A DNA stretch of 30,664 nt from the NCBI GenBank assembly GCA_009774465.1, contig VSNT01000030.1, positions 1 to 30,664 of the forward strand, read 5' to 3'. The notes under the pieces were generated by a model that saw nothing but the letters and a program-made list of their open reading frames with translations, was not told where the DNA came from and did no database searches. Made by a program: the position numbers and the translations under genes. Below are positions 15,762 to 22,059 of this stretch, one piece after another. Positions within the stretch are counted from its first letter, which is position 1. The number at the start of each line of letters is the position of its first letter. The stretch comes from Lachnospiraceae bacterium. GTDB taxonomy: Bacteria > Bacillota_A > Clostridia > Lachnospirales > Lachnospiraceae.

Positions 15762-16304
15762 TTAAAACCGCTCCATTAAAGCTTCATAATAAAACAACTT
15801 GTGCCTGCTGCCTTTTTTGCTGTAATGATCCATCAAATACTGCAGGGCGTCCAGGTAAAGCATATCAAACTTTCCTTCTTTATCCATGATCCACTCATAT
15901 CCCTCTTCTTCAAAAAGCGTTCCCTGATAAAGTGGAATTACCGATTCCAATGCTTTGATATTTTCCCTGTCGCGTATGCCGCGGGTAAATTCCGTCAAAT
16001 CACTACACACATTATCCAGATGCAGCTGAATGATATTGCGTCTGCATTCCAGATGAAAAGGAATCGGCATGTCACGAATTTTATCCACCAGCTTATACAG
16101 GCTGTCTGCACTGTGTTTGGGATCGTGGTCGCTCCAAAGAGCATCACAGACTGTTGTCTTTTTCACAGACTTTCCTTCATAGGTCATTAAAAATGCAATC
16201 AGTTCTCTTGCTTTTTCCGAATTCATCTCACTGCCCATTTCTCTGCTTCCCATCTTAATGGACAACTTACCAAAGCAGTCTATTGTAATTTTATCATCTT
16301 TCAT
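15762..16304 (-). CDS. Short SARP/BTAD-type winged-helix transcriptional regulator, 180 aa
   Basis: Residues 1 to about 95 fit an OmpR/SARP winged helix: ITIDCFGKLSIK, then KARELIAFLM, a Lys-rich turn, and a VCDALWSDHDPKHSADSLYK recognition-helix region. Residues about 100-180 fit the beginning of a bacterial transcriptional activator (BTAD) domain (DLTEFTRGI, IPLYQGTLFEEE, YEWIMDKE). It has no receiver domain and no TPR/ATPase extension, and at 180 residues it is shorter than usual for the group (about 250 or more), so the BTAD is cut to its first helices. GGAG lies 12 nt before the ATG. It is flanked by the two RhiA-like genes and is the only regulator in the toxin/surface locus, so it is the natural candidate to act on the two conserved promoter blocks. 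That role is inferred. Confidence 0.75.
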   Translation of the reverse strand: MKDDKITIDCFGKLSIKMGSREMGSEMNSEKARELIAFLMTYEGKSVKKTTVCDALWSDHDPKHSADSLYKLVDKIRDMPIPFHLECRRNIIQLHLDNVCSDLTEFTRGIRDRENIKALESVIPLYQGTLFEEEGYEWIMDKEGKFDMLYLDALQYLMDHYSKKGSRHKLFYYEALMERF

Positions 16305-16327
16305 TTATTTTTGGTTCTCCATAAGCC

Positions 16328-16358
16328 AATGCCCGAATAACACTGCTATTCGGGCATT
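16328..16358 (-). terminator. 12-bp perfect hairpin between RhiA-like copy 2 and the BTAD gene
   Basis: AATGCCCGAATA (16328-16339) and TATTCGGGCATT (16347-16358) form a perfect 12-bp stem with a 7-nt loop, placed just after the RhiA-like stop. The transcribed (minus) side lacks a T-tract, so it may attenuate or protect the mRNA 3' end rather than stop all transcription into the regulator gene. Confidence 0.6.
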
Positions 16359-16374
16359 TGAAAACTTAAGCAGC

Positions 16375-16983
16375 TTATCTTTTTACTTCCCATGTATTGT
16401 CATTTTTTAAGATTGCTTTCATGGAATAAACATCCGGTTCAAAAATAATTTCTGCTGTATTGGTAAGCGCTTCAATATCCATAACTTCACCCTTTTCATA
16501 GGTTCCAAATACCACCCAGTATTTAGGGTGAGGTGTGAAGGTAAAGTTATAATTCGGAGTTGCAGTTACTGCAAATGTGCCGCTGCCGGACATACCAACG
16601 CCGACAGACGCTTCTCCATGAGGAACGGTCTGATCCGTATAAATGCCAAGGGTTCCTGATTTTGTTGTTCTGTTTGTTCCCATAAATCGATATGCGCCTG
16701 ACTCCTTTGTAAAGCCAATGGAATTCTTCGTAATATCAGAAGGCTCCGTATCAATTGTCTGGGATGCCTTAAAGGTAACTCCGGGAATCAGTTCGCCCTG
16801 ACGGGACCATACGAAATTGTAAATAATGCTCCAGTCAAATTCCACTGTAGTCCCCGGATGGGCAGGTTCGCTGAACCACGCAAGGCTGACCATGTTTTCC
16901 GGCTGATTCGGCAAGGTCTGGAACACACAAATGTTCCCAAAAAGATTTGAATTGTTAGTTACACTAAGTGAATACTTCTGCAT
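16375..16983 (-). CDS. RhiA-like protein, copy 2, 202 aa
   Basis: Same length as the copy at 14967-15575 and about 82% identical by eye, with the same MQKYSLSVTNNSN start and a PDVYSMKA...NDNTWEVK end. Differences are scattered and conservative, for example an altered SIIYNFVW stretch at residues 52-59, so both copies look functional. GGAGG precedes ATG 16983. The conserved promoter block is absent here; the gene probably depends on read-through from the nuclease gene 108 bp upstream. A strong hairpin follows before the regulator gene, which would favour more of this protein than of the regulator. Biochemical function unknown. Confidence 0.75.
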   Translation of the reverse strand: MQKYSLSVTNNSNLFGNICVFQTLPNQPENMVSLAWFSEPAHPGTTVEFDWSIIYNFVWSRQGELIPGVTFKASQTIDTEPSDITKNSIGFTKESGAYRFMGTNRTTKSGTLGIYTDQTVPHGEASVGVGMSGSGTFAVTATPNYNFTFTPHPKYWVVFGTYEKGEVMDIEALTNTAEIIFEPDVYSMKAILKNDNTWEVKR

Positions 16984-17076
16984 AAGAAAATTCCTCCATT
17001 CTTTTTTTATTTTTCTGACATGTCATTATGCAATCCGGCCGAATGCAAGATTAATTTAGCATCAGGCTTTGGAATT

Positions 17077-17103
17077 CAATTGGAATTCTTTTCATTCCAA
17101 TTG
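17077..17103 (-). other. 10-bp perfect inverted repeat overlapping the nuclease stop codon
   Basis: CAATTGGAAT (17077-17086) and ATTCCAATTG (17094-17103) surround a 7-nt loop and include the last codons and stop of the nuclease gene. No T-run follows. It could be an RNA structure at the gene junction or a weak terminator before RhiA-like copy 2. Confidence 0.5.
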
Positions 17104-17817
17104 ATATCTTCCAAACAGCGCACAATGATCACTTCCGTTGATGGAACTTATATCCATTTCCGAATATTCCCATAACAACGGACGCCCCTCGTCATCTCCA
17201 TCCAGCACTTCTCCGCACAGATAAGCCATCGCAGGGGAAGTAAGAATGTGATCATAACGATTGTTAATCAGAGACCGAAGCGAAGGATAACCCGGCATTT
17301 GCTCCTGAAGCAAATTAAAATCTCCGGCAAGGATTGTAAATGCTTCCGGCTGCTGATTTAATACTGCCGCCAATGTTTCCGCACAGGAATAACGAATACC
17401 GTTCATACCAAATGCATTGTGAAAATTAATAAGCCTTATCCGTACCGAGTCCTTTTCCGCCTCAATAAAATAAGGAGAACGTATTACAGTGGAGCCACTG
17501 TACTGTGCAGGATTCCAAACCGGAATATAGCCCGAATTTCCAACCACTGCCCAATCGTTTTTCACCGCAAAAAGATAGCAGTCTCCCCGGCCGCAGCTCT
17601 GTTCCCTGAATTTAAACACGCTGTAGCCTAATGGTTCCAATAAGACACGGTACAGTGAATCCTCGTGGTCCTGCGCCGAAGTCTCCTGCAGCAGAATAAA
17701 ATCCACCTCCTGCCCCTCATTCCTGTTATCTTTAAGCCACCCTAAAACATGCTCAAGATACTCTTTTGTCTTCACATTTTCGCCACGGACATTCCATGAC
17801 AATACTGATAATTTCAT
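17092..17817 (-). CDS. Endonuclease/exonuclease/phosphatase (DNase I-like) family protein, 241 aa
   Basis: All hallmark motifs of the metal-dependent EEP fold are visible: SWNVRG (N9), LLQET (E45), NFHNA (N131, H133), AGDFN (D166, N168), YDHILTS (D189) and GSDHCALFG (S229, D230, H231). These residues bind the metal and hydrolyse a phosphodiester or phosphomonoester (family knowledge), so the active site looks intact. Members include DNase I, CdtB genotoxin, sphingomyelinases and phosphoinositide phosphatases; substrate cannot be assigned. There is no signal peptide. AAGGAGG lies 8 nt before ATG 17817, and the gene has its own conserved promoter block (17886-17947). It is the first gene of a unit with RhiA-like copy 2 and the BTAD regulator. 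A role as a secreted effector or as a housekeeping phosphoesterase are both open. Confidence 0.8.
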   Translation of the reverse strand: MKLSVLSWNVRGENVKTKEYLEHVLGWLKDNRNEGQEVDFILLQETSAQDHEDSLYRVLLEPLGYSVFKFREQSCGRGDCYLFAVKNDWAVVGNSGYIPVWNPAQYSGSTVIRSPYFIEAEKDSVRIRLINFHNAFGMNGIRYSCAETLAAVLNQQPEAFTILAGDFNLLQEQMPGYPSLRSLINNRYDHILTSPAMAYLCGEVLDGDDEGRPLLWEYSEMDISSINGSDHCALFGRYQLE

Positions 17818-17885
17818 ACAAATTACCTCCTTTTTTTCCTGTATAATAAAAAAGGAAGCTGGAAATCAAACAGACCTGAAAAACG

Positions 17886-17947
17886 TTTCTATTGATAAAA
17901 TTTTAGCGCACTAACCTGGTAAAAAACAATTTACCTATAATGCATGT
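17886..17947 (-). promoter_or_regulatory. Conserved promoter block E2, upstream of the nuclease gene
   Basis: Minus-strand TTGTTT (17924-17929) and TAAAAT (17900-17905) with an 18-bp spacer. The block matches 15643-15703 over its full length with about ten substitutions and one extra A. Sequence around it is not conserved, so it is a discrete shared element. Confidence 0.65.
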
Positions 17948-17961
17948 AAAAAATGTTGACA

Positions 17962-17990
17962 TTGACCATTTTGTAATCAGCGTGTACAAT
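17962..17990 (+). promoter_or_regulatory. Promoter of the Fic gene
   Basis: TTGACC (17962-17967), 17-bp spacer, TACAAT (17985-17990). The predicted start lies about 70 nt before the Fic ATG. It is divergent from promoter block E2, whose edge is only 15 bp away. Confidence 0.6.
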
Positions 17991-18064
17991 ATAACGATAA
18001 AGAGATTTAACTGTAAAAAGGAACGCTGCTCTTTCGAGTTGGCTCATTTATAAAGGTGAACAAT

Positions 18065-18805
18065 ATGAGTAATGACAGGAATAAAGAGTTTTTAAACTTT
18101 CTTATGGAAAGGTTGAAGATAGAAAGAGAAAAATTTGACAGAACCGGTGTGTATGCATACACTCAGCGTTTGCTTGCTTATAATTCCAATAAAATTGAAG
18201 GAAGTACGCTGACTGAGGAACAGACAGCTTCACTGTTTGACAATGGCACACTGCCTAAATCAGACGATTACTACAGAGCAAAAGACGTTGAAGAGATGAA
18301 TGGACATTTCCTGATGTTCAATAAAATGTTGGATACCCTGGATGAGCCATTAACTCAGGAATTAATAAAGCAATTTCATTATGAACTAAAATCCGGCGTA
18401 TTTGAGGACCGCGCAAATGGGTATGCAATTGGTGATTATAAAAAACGTCCCAATATGATTGGAATGTATCAGACTGTAAAGCCTGAAAACGTTGAAGAAG
18501 AAATAACTATTCTTCTGAGATGGTATTTGGAACAGGAAGTAAATCTTAATTCATTGGCCAAATTCCATGCAAGATATGAGAGTATTCACCCATTTCAGGA
18601 TGGAAATGGCAGAACAGGCAGACTCATTCTTTTTAGAGAGTGTTTGAAGAATGGCATCGTGCCGGTTGTAATTGAAGATGCAAACAGAAATGAATATTTG
18701 GAAGCATTGAAAGAATATCAGGAAGAAAAAGGTATTGATAAACTGATTGCACTTTTTGAGAAAGAACAGCAATTTTATTTGGAGAAGTGTCAATATTTTA
18801 TGTAG
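18065..18805 (+). CDS. Class II Fic-domain protein (predicted AMPylase), 246 aa
   Basis: The catalytic Fic motif HPFQDGNGRTGR is complete (H175 to R186), so transfer of AMP from ATP to a target hydroxyl is expected. An N-terminal inhibitory motif S41-N-K-I-E45-G46 fits the (S/T)xxxE(G/N) pattern of class II Fic proteins, in which the Glu blocks productive ATP binding. The enzyme is therefore expected to be autoinhibited and needs no separate antitoxin (family knowledge). The ATG at 18065 is chosen because AAAGGTG lies 6-7 nt upstream; the in-frame GTG at 18056 is part of that site. It has its own promoter and stands alone. Its stop codon lies 3 bp from the end of the convergent DUF3990 cassette. 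Targets are unknown. Confidence 0.92.
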   Translation: MSNDRNKEFLNFLMERLKIEREKFDRTGVYAYTQRLLAYNSNKIEGSTLTEEQTASLFDNGTLPKSDDYYRAKDVEEMNGHFLMFNKMLDTLDEPLTQELIKQFHYELKSGVFEDRANGYAIGDYKKRPNMIGMYQTVKPENVEEEITILLRWYLEQEVNLNSLAKFHARYESIHPFQDGNGRTGRLILFRECLKNGIVPVVIEDANRNEYLEALKEYQEEKGIDKLIALFEKEQQFYLEKCQYFM

Positions 18806-18822
18806 GAATTATATATTCCTGC
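18806..18822. terminator. Small palindrome between convergent genes
   Basis: AGGAAT, a 5-nt TATAT loop and ATTCCT lie directly after the Fic stop and overlap the last codons of the convergent gene. The plus side is followed by GCATTCTTTT. It is the only candidate terminator in this very tight junction and is weak. Confidence 0.35.
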
Positions 18823-19042
18823 ATTCTTTTATATACATATCCGCTATATAGGAGGGGCCATTCCACCAAAGTTTTGATGACTCATCATAAAGCAATGCCC
18901 CTGTTTTTGATGCGACAAAGTTTTTTAATATTGTGGTGTAGTCAAGTTTTAAAACATTAGCCAATTCTTCAACTACCAACGCAACCATTGCGTCTACAGC
19001 AAATTTTTTCTGTTCTTCCGTAACATCCTTTAATTTTTCCAT
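18809..19042 (-). CDS. Small partner protein of the DUF3990 cassette, 77 aa
   Basis: A Lys/Glu-rich, probably helical N-terminus (MEKLKDVTEEQKKFAVDAMV) is followed by a conserved-looking SKTGALLYDESSKLWWNGPSY segment. I recall similar small proteins beside DUF3791/DUF3990 genes in Clostridia but cannot name the family. Its ATG overlaps the end of the DUF3990 gene by 13 bp in another frame, which implies translational coupling. The ribosome binding site is weak. It could be an antitoxin, or a module that recognises the target or regulates the operon. It lacks a clear HTH. Confidence 0.65.
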   Translation of the reverse strand: MEKLKDVTEEQKKFAVDAMVALVVEELANVLKLDYTTILKNFVASKTGALLYDESSKLWWNGPSYIADMYIKECRNI

Positions 19043-19602
19043 ATGCGCTCACTTTCTTCAAATGACAGACATTTTAAACCTTTTTCCGTTCTAAAACAAA
19101 ACTGATCTTTTAAACGTTCCGGAATTAGTCTGCTGATACACAAGCTGTCTGCTTCCTCGCTCCCAATCGTACCATAGGCTCCAACTAAATAAGTCAAAAT
19201 CGTAACATTGGTTGCATCATCTGCAATCTTTCCGGCTATGATATCATATTTTTTCATTTCTTCAACAACTGTTGGAAATGTATTTGCCTTTCTATGCCCC
19301 ACAACACAATGCAGCCAGTCAGCATCCGCATTGCAATAAACAAAATCTGCTATATCTTTATCAAAATGATAACAAAATGTTGAAAGCACTCCATATTTCT
19401 GGTCTGCGAAAACTACCCCTTGCGCTTTTGCTTTTTTGAGAGAAGCATTGATAAAATTCTCTGCCTGCTGTCTGGATGATGTCAGGTAAAAGCCTTTTCC
19501 AAAATCCTTAAAATCCGCACACTTTGCTAAATCCGGAGTCCGCACTTCACAATAGCTTCCATGATAAAGAAGCATACCATCAGATAATTTCAGCACTAAC
19601 AT
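19030..19602 (-). CDS. DUF3990 protein, ADP-ribosyltransferase-like, predicted toxin, 190 aa
   Basis: The N-terminal pattern LYHGSY...DLAKC...DFGKGFYLTSSRQQAENF is typical of DUF3990. It resembles the NAD-binding start of ADP-ribosyltransferases, with an H/Y-G motif then an aromatic-Thr-Ser strand. A later acidic C-terminal motif (GSEEADSLCI...) could supply the catalytic acid. No signal peptide. It is the middle of three overlapping minus-strand genes: its start overlaps the DUF3791 gene by 23 bp and its end overlaps the 77-aa gene by 13 bp. A G-rich ribosome binding site directly abuts ATG 19602, so the in-frame GTG at 19596, two codons on, may be used instead. That it acts as a toxin on a cellular target is inferred from family context and operon form; the modified target is unknown. 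Confidence 0.75.
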   Translation of the reverse strand: MLVLKLSDGMLLYHGSYCEVRTPDLAKCADFKDFGKGFYLTSSRQQAENFINASLKKAKAQGVVFADQKYGVLSTFCYHFDKDIADFVYCNADADWLHCVVGHRKANTFPTVVEEMKKYDIIAGKIADDATNVTILTYLVGAYGTIGSEEADSLCISRLIPERLKDQFCFRTEKGLKCLSFEESERIWKN

Positions 19603-19813
19603 CCACCCCCTTATTTTTCAATAAAGTTTTGATCTCATCAAATACTGCATAATCACCTTCCATATGAAAAACATCATAACAATCTTCTATGAATTTAAGG
19701 ATACCGTATTGATCAAACAATATATTTACTTTCTGGATAGGCATATGCCATTCTTCTGATGCAAGGCGGAGTAATCGGACCTGCATAAAAACTATTTCAG
19801 ATTTTTTGTTCAT
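19580..19813 (-). CDS. DUF3791 protein, likely antitoxin/partner, 77 aa
   Basis: The segment VNILFDQYGILKFIEDCYDVFHMEGDY fits the DUF3791 pattern, in which a helical domain with a YG..xFIExxYDxxH core precedes an acidic, helical C-terminus. DUF3791 proteins commonly sit beside DUF3990. AAGGAGA lies about 8 nt before ATG 19813, and a promoter (19835-19863) lies immediately upstream, so it is the first gene and should be the best-translated one, as expected of an antitoxin. No classical DNA-binding domain is obvious, although the palindrome over the -10 element suggests autoregulation by some member of the cassette. Confidence 0.75.
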   Translation of the reverse strand: MNKKSEIVFMQVRLLRLASEEWHMPIQKVNILFDQYGILKFIEDCYDVFHMEGDYAVFDEIKTLLKNKGVDVSAEII

Positions 19814-19834
19814 ATCAGGATCTCCTTTTCCTAA

Positions 19835-19863
19835 ATTCTAACATAGAATGCTACTGCTTTCAA
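19835..19863 (-). promoter_or_regulatory. Promoter of the DUF3791-DUF3990 cassette, with palindrome over the -10
   Basis: On the minus strand TTGAAA (19858-19863), 17 bp, TAGAAT (19835-19840) with TG just before it. The -10 is half of an inverted repeat, ATTCTA-aca-TAGAAT (19835-19849), which could serve as an operator. The leader to the DUF3791 ATG is only about 15-20 nt. Confidence 0.6.
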
Positions 19864-19941
19864 TGAAGCCAAAGTATTTGGTTTTTAATAGCTTTTATTT
19901 TAGATTTACCATTAATTTACATATAATACTCATTAAAATTG

Positions 19942-19971
19942 TTGACACTTTCATCTCCCATCTGCTACAAT
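19942..19971 (+). promoter_or_regulatory. Promoter of the Rpn gene
   Basis: TTGACA (19942-19947), 18-bp spacer, TACAAT (19966-19971): close to the sigma-A consensus. It implies a leader of nearly 190 nt before the Rpn ATG. Confidence 0.65.
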
Positions 19972-20167
19972 CATTACATAGCATTGAAATTCTAACGGAA
20001 ATTCGTTTTGTTAATCTATTTTTCTTTAAAATACCTGAATCTGGTATTTTATCTGTTTTAGAATCCTTGCTAAAACCCAATCAAACAACCGGCAGGGAAT
20101 TAAAACAGACCTTTCTTATACAAAGCAGGCTGTCTTTTCCTGCACCATAAGAAAGGAAAGAAAAACT
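19972..20167 (+). other. Leader region of the Rpn gene; no gene seen
   Basis: Within the 354-bp gap 19814-20167, only the two divergent promoters and this leader are supported. The leader holds a hairpin AAAATACC (20028-20035) / GGTATTTT (20043-20050) with a 7-nt loop, symmetric enough to act on either strand, and the ribosome binding site AAAGGAAAG before the ATG. A 100-codon plus-strand frame across the promoter lacks a ribosome binding site and family features, and I do not call it. Confidence 0.45.
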
Positions 20168-21109
20168 ATGAATACTGAAAAAACTTCGAATGCCGCTAAA
20201 AATTTTTATGGCTTAGAGCCAGACCAGCCAGTCTACTTCACTTACAAGGACAGAATTTTCCGGCTCCTGTTTAAGGATAAGCAGCGTCTTTTAGAACTGT
20301 ACAACGCTCTAAACAACACTGCCTATACGGATGTGGATGACCTAACTGTCAATACCCTTGAAAATGCTATTTTTATGAAAATGAAAAATGACGTTTCTTT
20401 CCTGATTGGCTGCGATATGTGCCTATATGAACATCAGTCAACTTACTGCCCTAATATGCCCCTCAGGGGATTGTTTTACTTAACTGATTTGTATAAGAAA
20501 TATATCAAAGACATTGATCTTAGTATTAAGAAACGAATCATGATTCCTACGCCCCATTACATTGTTTTTTACAATGGCACCGAACATCAGGAGGAAGAAT
20601 TTTTCCAGAAGCTTTCCACTTCTTTTGAGGATCAGACAAAAGGTTGTCTGGAACTGACTGTACAGACAATTAATATCAATTATGGTCAGAATAAAGAACT
20701 GATGAATAAGTGTAAAACACTTGCAGACTATTCTTACTTTATTGCCGAAATACGAAGCAATTTAAAAACCAGATCTTTAAAGGCAGCAGTCGTAGCCGCA
20801 GTGGATACATGCATTCAGAAAAATATATTGAAAGAATTTTTAATTGAACAGAAAGCAGAGGTTATTGCCATGTCCATTTATGAATATAACGAAGAATATG
20901 TAAAAAAAGTGCTGCATGAAGAAGGGTTTGAAGAGGGGTTTGATGCGGGTAAATCTGCTGGTCTGTCTGAAGGAATTTCTACAAACTTAGTTGAAAACAT
21001 CGAATCTCTAATGAAAAACTTAAGTCTTGACCTGCCAGGAGCCTGCGCAGCGCTTGACACCACTGTAGAAGAGTACACAAAGGCCAAAGAGAAAAATATA
21101 ACAACTTAA
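20168..21109 (+). CDS. Rpn-family recombination-promoting nuclease / PD-(D/E)XK 'putative transposase', 313 aa
   Basis: The N-terminal half carries the Rpn/PD-(D/E)XK catalytic core: D75 in NDVSFLIG, then E88-H-Q90 in LYEHQS, the common ExQ variant, followed by PLRGLFYLTDLYKKYI. HYIVFYNG and YFIAEIRSNL fit later core strands and helices. The C-terminus has the degenerate EEGFEEGFDAGKSAGLSEGIS run typical of the family. Rpn proteins of E. coli are DNA endonucleases that stimulate RecA-independent recombination, and related proteins are considered for phage defence or gene transfer (family knowledge). The gene is complete, has a strong promoter with a long leader, and is followed by a strong hairpin at 21131-21158. 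These genes are usually multi-copy and hypervariable in Clostridia. Confidence 0.85.
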   Translation: MNTEKTSNAAKNFYGLEPDQPVYFTYKDRIFRLLFKDKQRLLELYNALNNTAYTDVDDLTVNTLENAIFMKMKNDVSFLIGCDMCLYEHQSTYCPNMPLRGLFYLTDLYKKYIKDIDLSIKKRIMIPTPHYIVFYNGTEHQEEEFFQKLSTSFEDQTKGCLELTVQTININYGQNKELMNKCKTLADYSYFIAEIRSNLKTRSLKAAVVAAVDTCIQKNILKEFLIEQKAEVIAMSIYEYNEEYVKKVLHEEGFEEGFDAGKSAGLSEGISTNLVENIESLMKNLSLDLPGACAALDTTVEEYTKAKEKNITT

Positions 21110-21130
21110 GTTTAATACTCATAAAATACC

Positions 21131-21158
21131 CAGGCACAGGCTGTGAAGCCTGTGCCTG
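21131..21158. terminator. Terminator between the Rpn gene and the ABC transporter operon
   Basis: CAGGCACAGGC and GCCTGTGCCTG form a perfect 11-bp GC-rich stem with a 6-nt loop. It lies between two convergent genes. The T-tract is poor on both sides (TAAAATTTTTA follows some way off on the plus strand), but position and strength favour a bidirectional terminator. Confidence 0.75.
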
Positions 21159-21205
21159 AATGTACCATAATTAAAATTTTTATCTCATTCAAACTTTCTC
21201 TGCCG

Positions 21206-22057
21206 CTAACCTTTCACTGCCCCCGCCGTCATTCCTCCAATAATATACTTTTGTAAAAACACATAGAAAACCAATTCCGGCAGCATAATCATCAGGCTGG
21301 CAGCAATAATACCGCTGTAGTCCATAGAATACTGCCCTTTAAACATGGAAGTCATAAGTGACACGGTGTTTAACTTGTCGTTTTGAATAAAGGTGGATGC
21401 AAAAGGAAATTCATTATAAATATAAACCGCATTAAAAATTACAATCGTTACAAAGGTCGGCTTCATCACCGGAATCACCACCCTGGTGCACAGCCCCGCA
21501 AGCCTGCATCCGTCAATCACTGCCGCCTCTTCAAGCTCCTCCGGAATTCCTCTTAAAAAGCCTACGAAAAGCAACGTATTAAATGAAATATTTACTGCAA
21601 TATAGGGCAGGATAAGCCCCAGCCTGGTGCCTAAAATGCCAAGCAGCGAGTCGATCCGGTAAATGGGAAAAAGCAGCACATAAACTGGAATGGCAATTCC
21701 CATCAGCAGATAAAAGTACAGATAGTCCGCTGTGTTTTTCTTTTTAAAAGTCATCCGGGCAATGGCAAAGGAACTCATAAAAGTGATTGCCACACTGAAA
21801 AACGTTGCTATGACCACAATAAAAATCGTATTAAAATACATCCTTCCAAAATCAATGGTGTCAACTGCCCGCTGGTAATTCCCAAAGCTCCAGAGATCAG
21901 GCAGCGCCAAAGGCGCATTTACAATCTCATTGTTTGTCTTAAAGGAAAGCAGCACCGCCCAAAGAATGGGAAGCATGGAAATCACAAGAATGGCTGTAAT
22001 CAGCAGGTAAAATAACACTTTTTTAATGGAAAATTTCTTTCTCACGGCTGTTTCCAT
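21206..22057 (-). CDS. Carbohydrate ABC transporter permease, MalG/CUT1 type, 283 aa
   Basis: An integral membrane protein with about six hydrophobic segments, starting with one in residues 15-35 (VLFYLLITAILVISMLPILW). The cytoplasmic EAA loop is EEAAVIDGCRLAGLCTRVVIP, which contacts the ATPase. The C-terminus ends YIIGGMTAGAVKG, a classic MalG-type ending. AAGGAGG precedes ATG 22057, which lies 2 bp after the stop of the partner permease gene. It is the last gene of the four-gene operon. No ATPase gene is present; a shared MsmX/UgpC-type ATPase elsewhere in the genome is expected (family knowledge). Confidence 0.93.
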   Translation of the reverse strand: METAVRKKFSIKKVLFYLLITAILVISMLPILWAVLLSFKTNNEIVNAPLALPDLWSFGNYQRAVDTIDFGRMYFNTIFIVVIATFFSVAITFMSSFAIARMTFKKKNTADYLYFYLLMGIAIPVYVLLFPIYRIDSLLGILGTRLGLILPYIAVNISFNTLLFVGFLRGIPEELEEAAVIDGCRLAGLCTRVVIPVMKPTFVTIVIFNAVYIYNEFPFASTFIQNDKLNTVSLMTSMFKGQYSMDYSGIIAASLMIMLPELVFYVFLQKYIIGGMTAGAVKG

Positions 22058-22059
22058 TT

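Noticed and set aside
17092..17817. Naming the phosphoesterase a CdtB genotoxin
   Set aside because: Only the fold-wide catalytic motifs are shared; there is no signal peptide and no CdtA/CdtC-like partner.
18056..18064. GTG at 18056 as the Fic start
   Set aside because: The GTG is part of the ribosome binding site AAAGGTG for the ATG at 18065.
19848..20150. 100-codon plus-strand frame before the Rpn gene
   Set aside because: It overlaps the divergent promoters and the Rpn leader and has no ribosome binding site or recognisable features.
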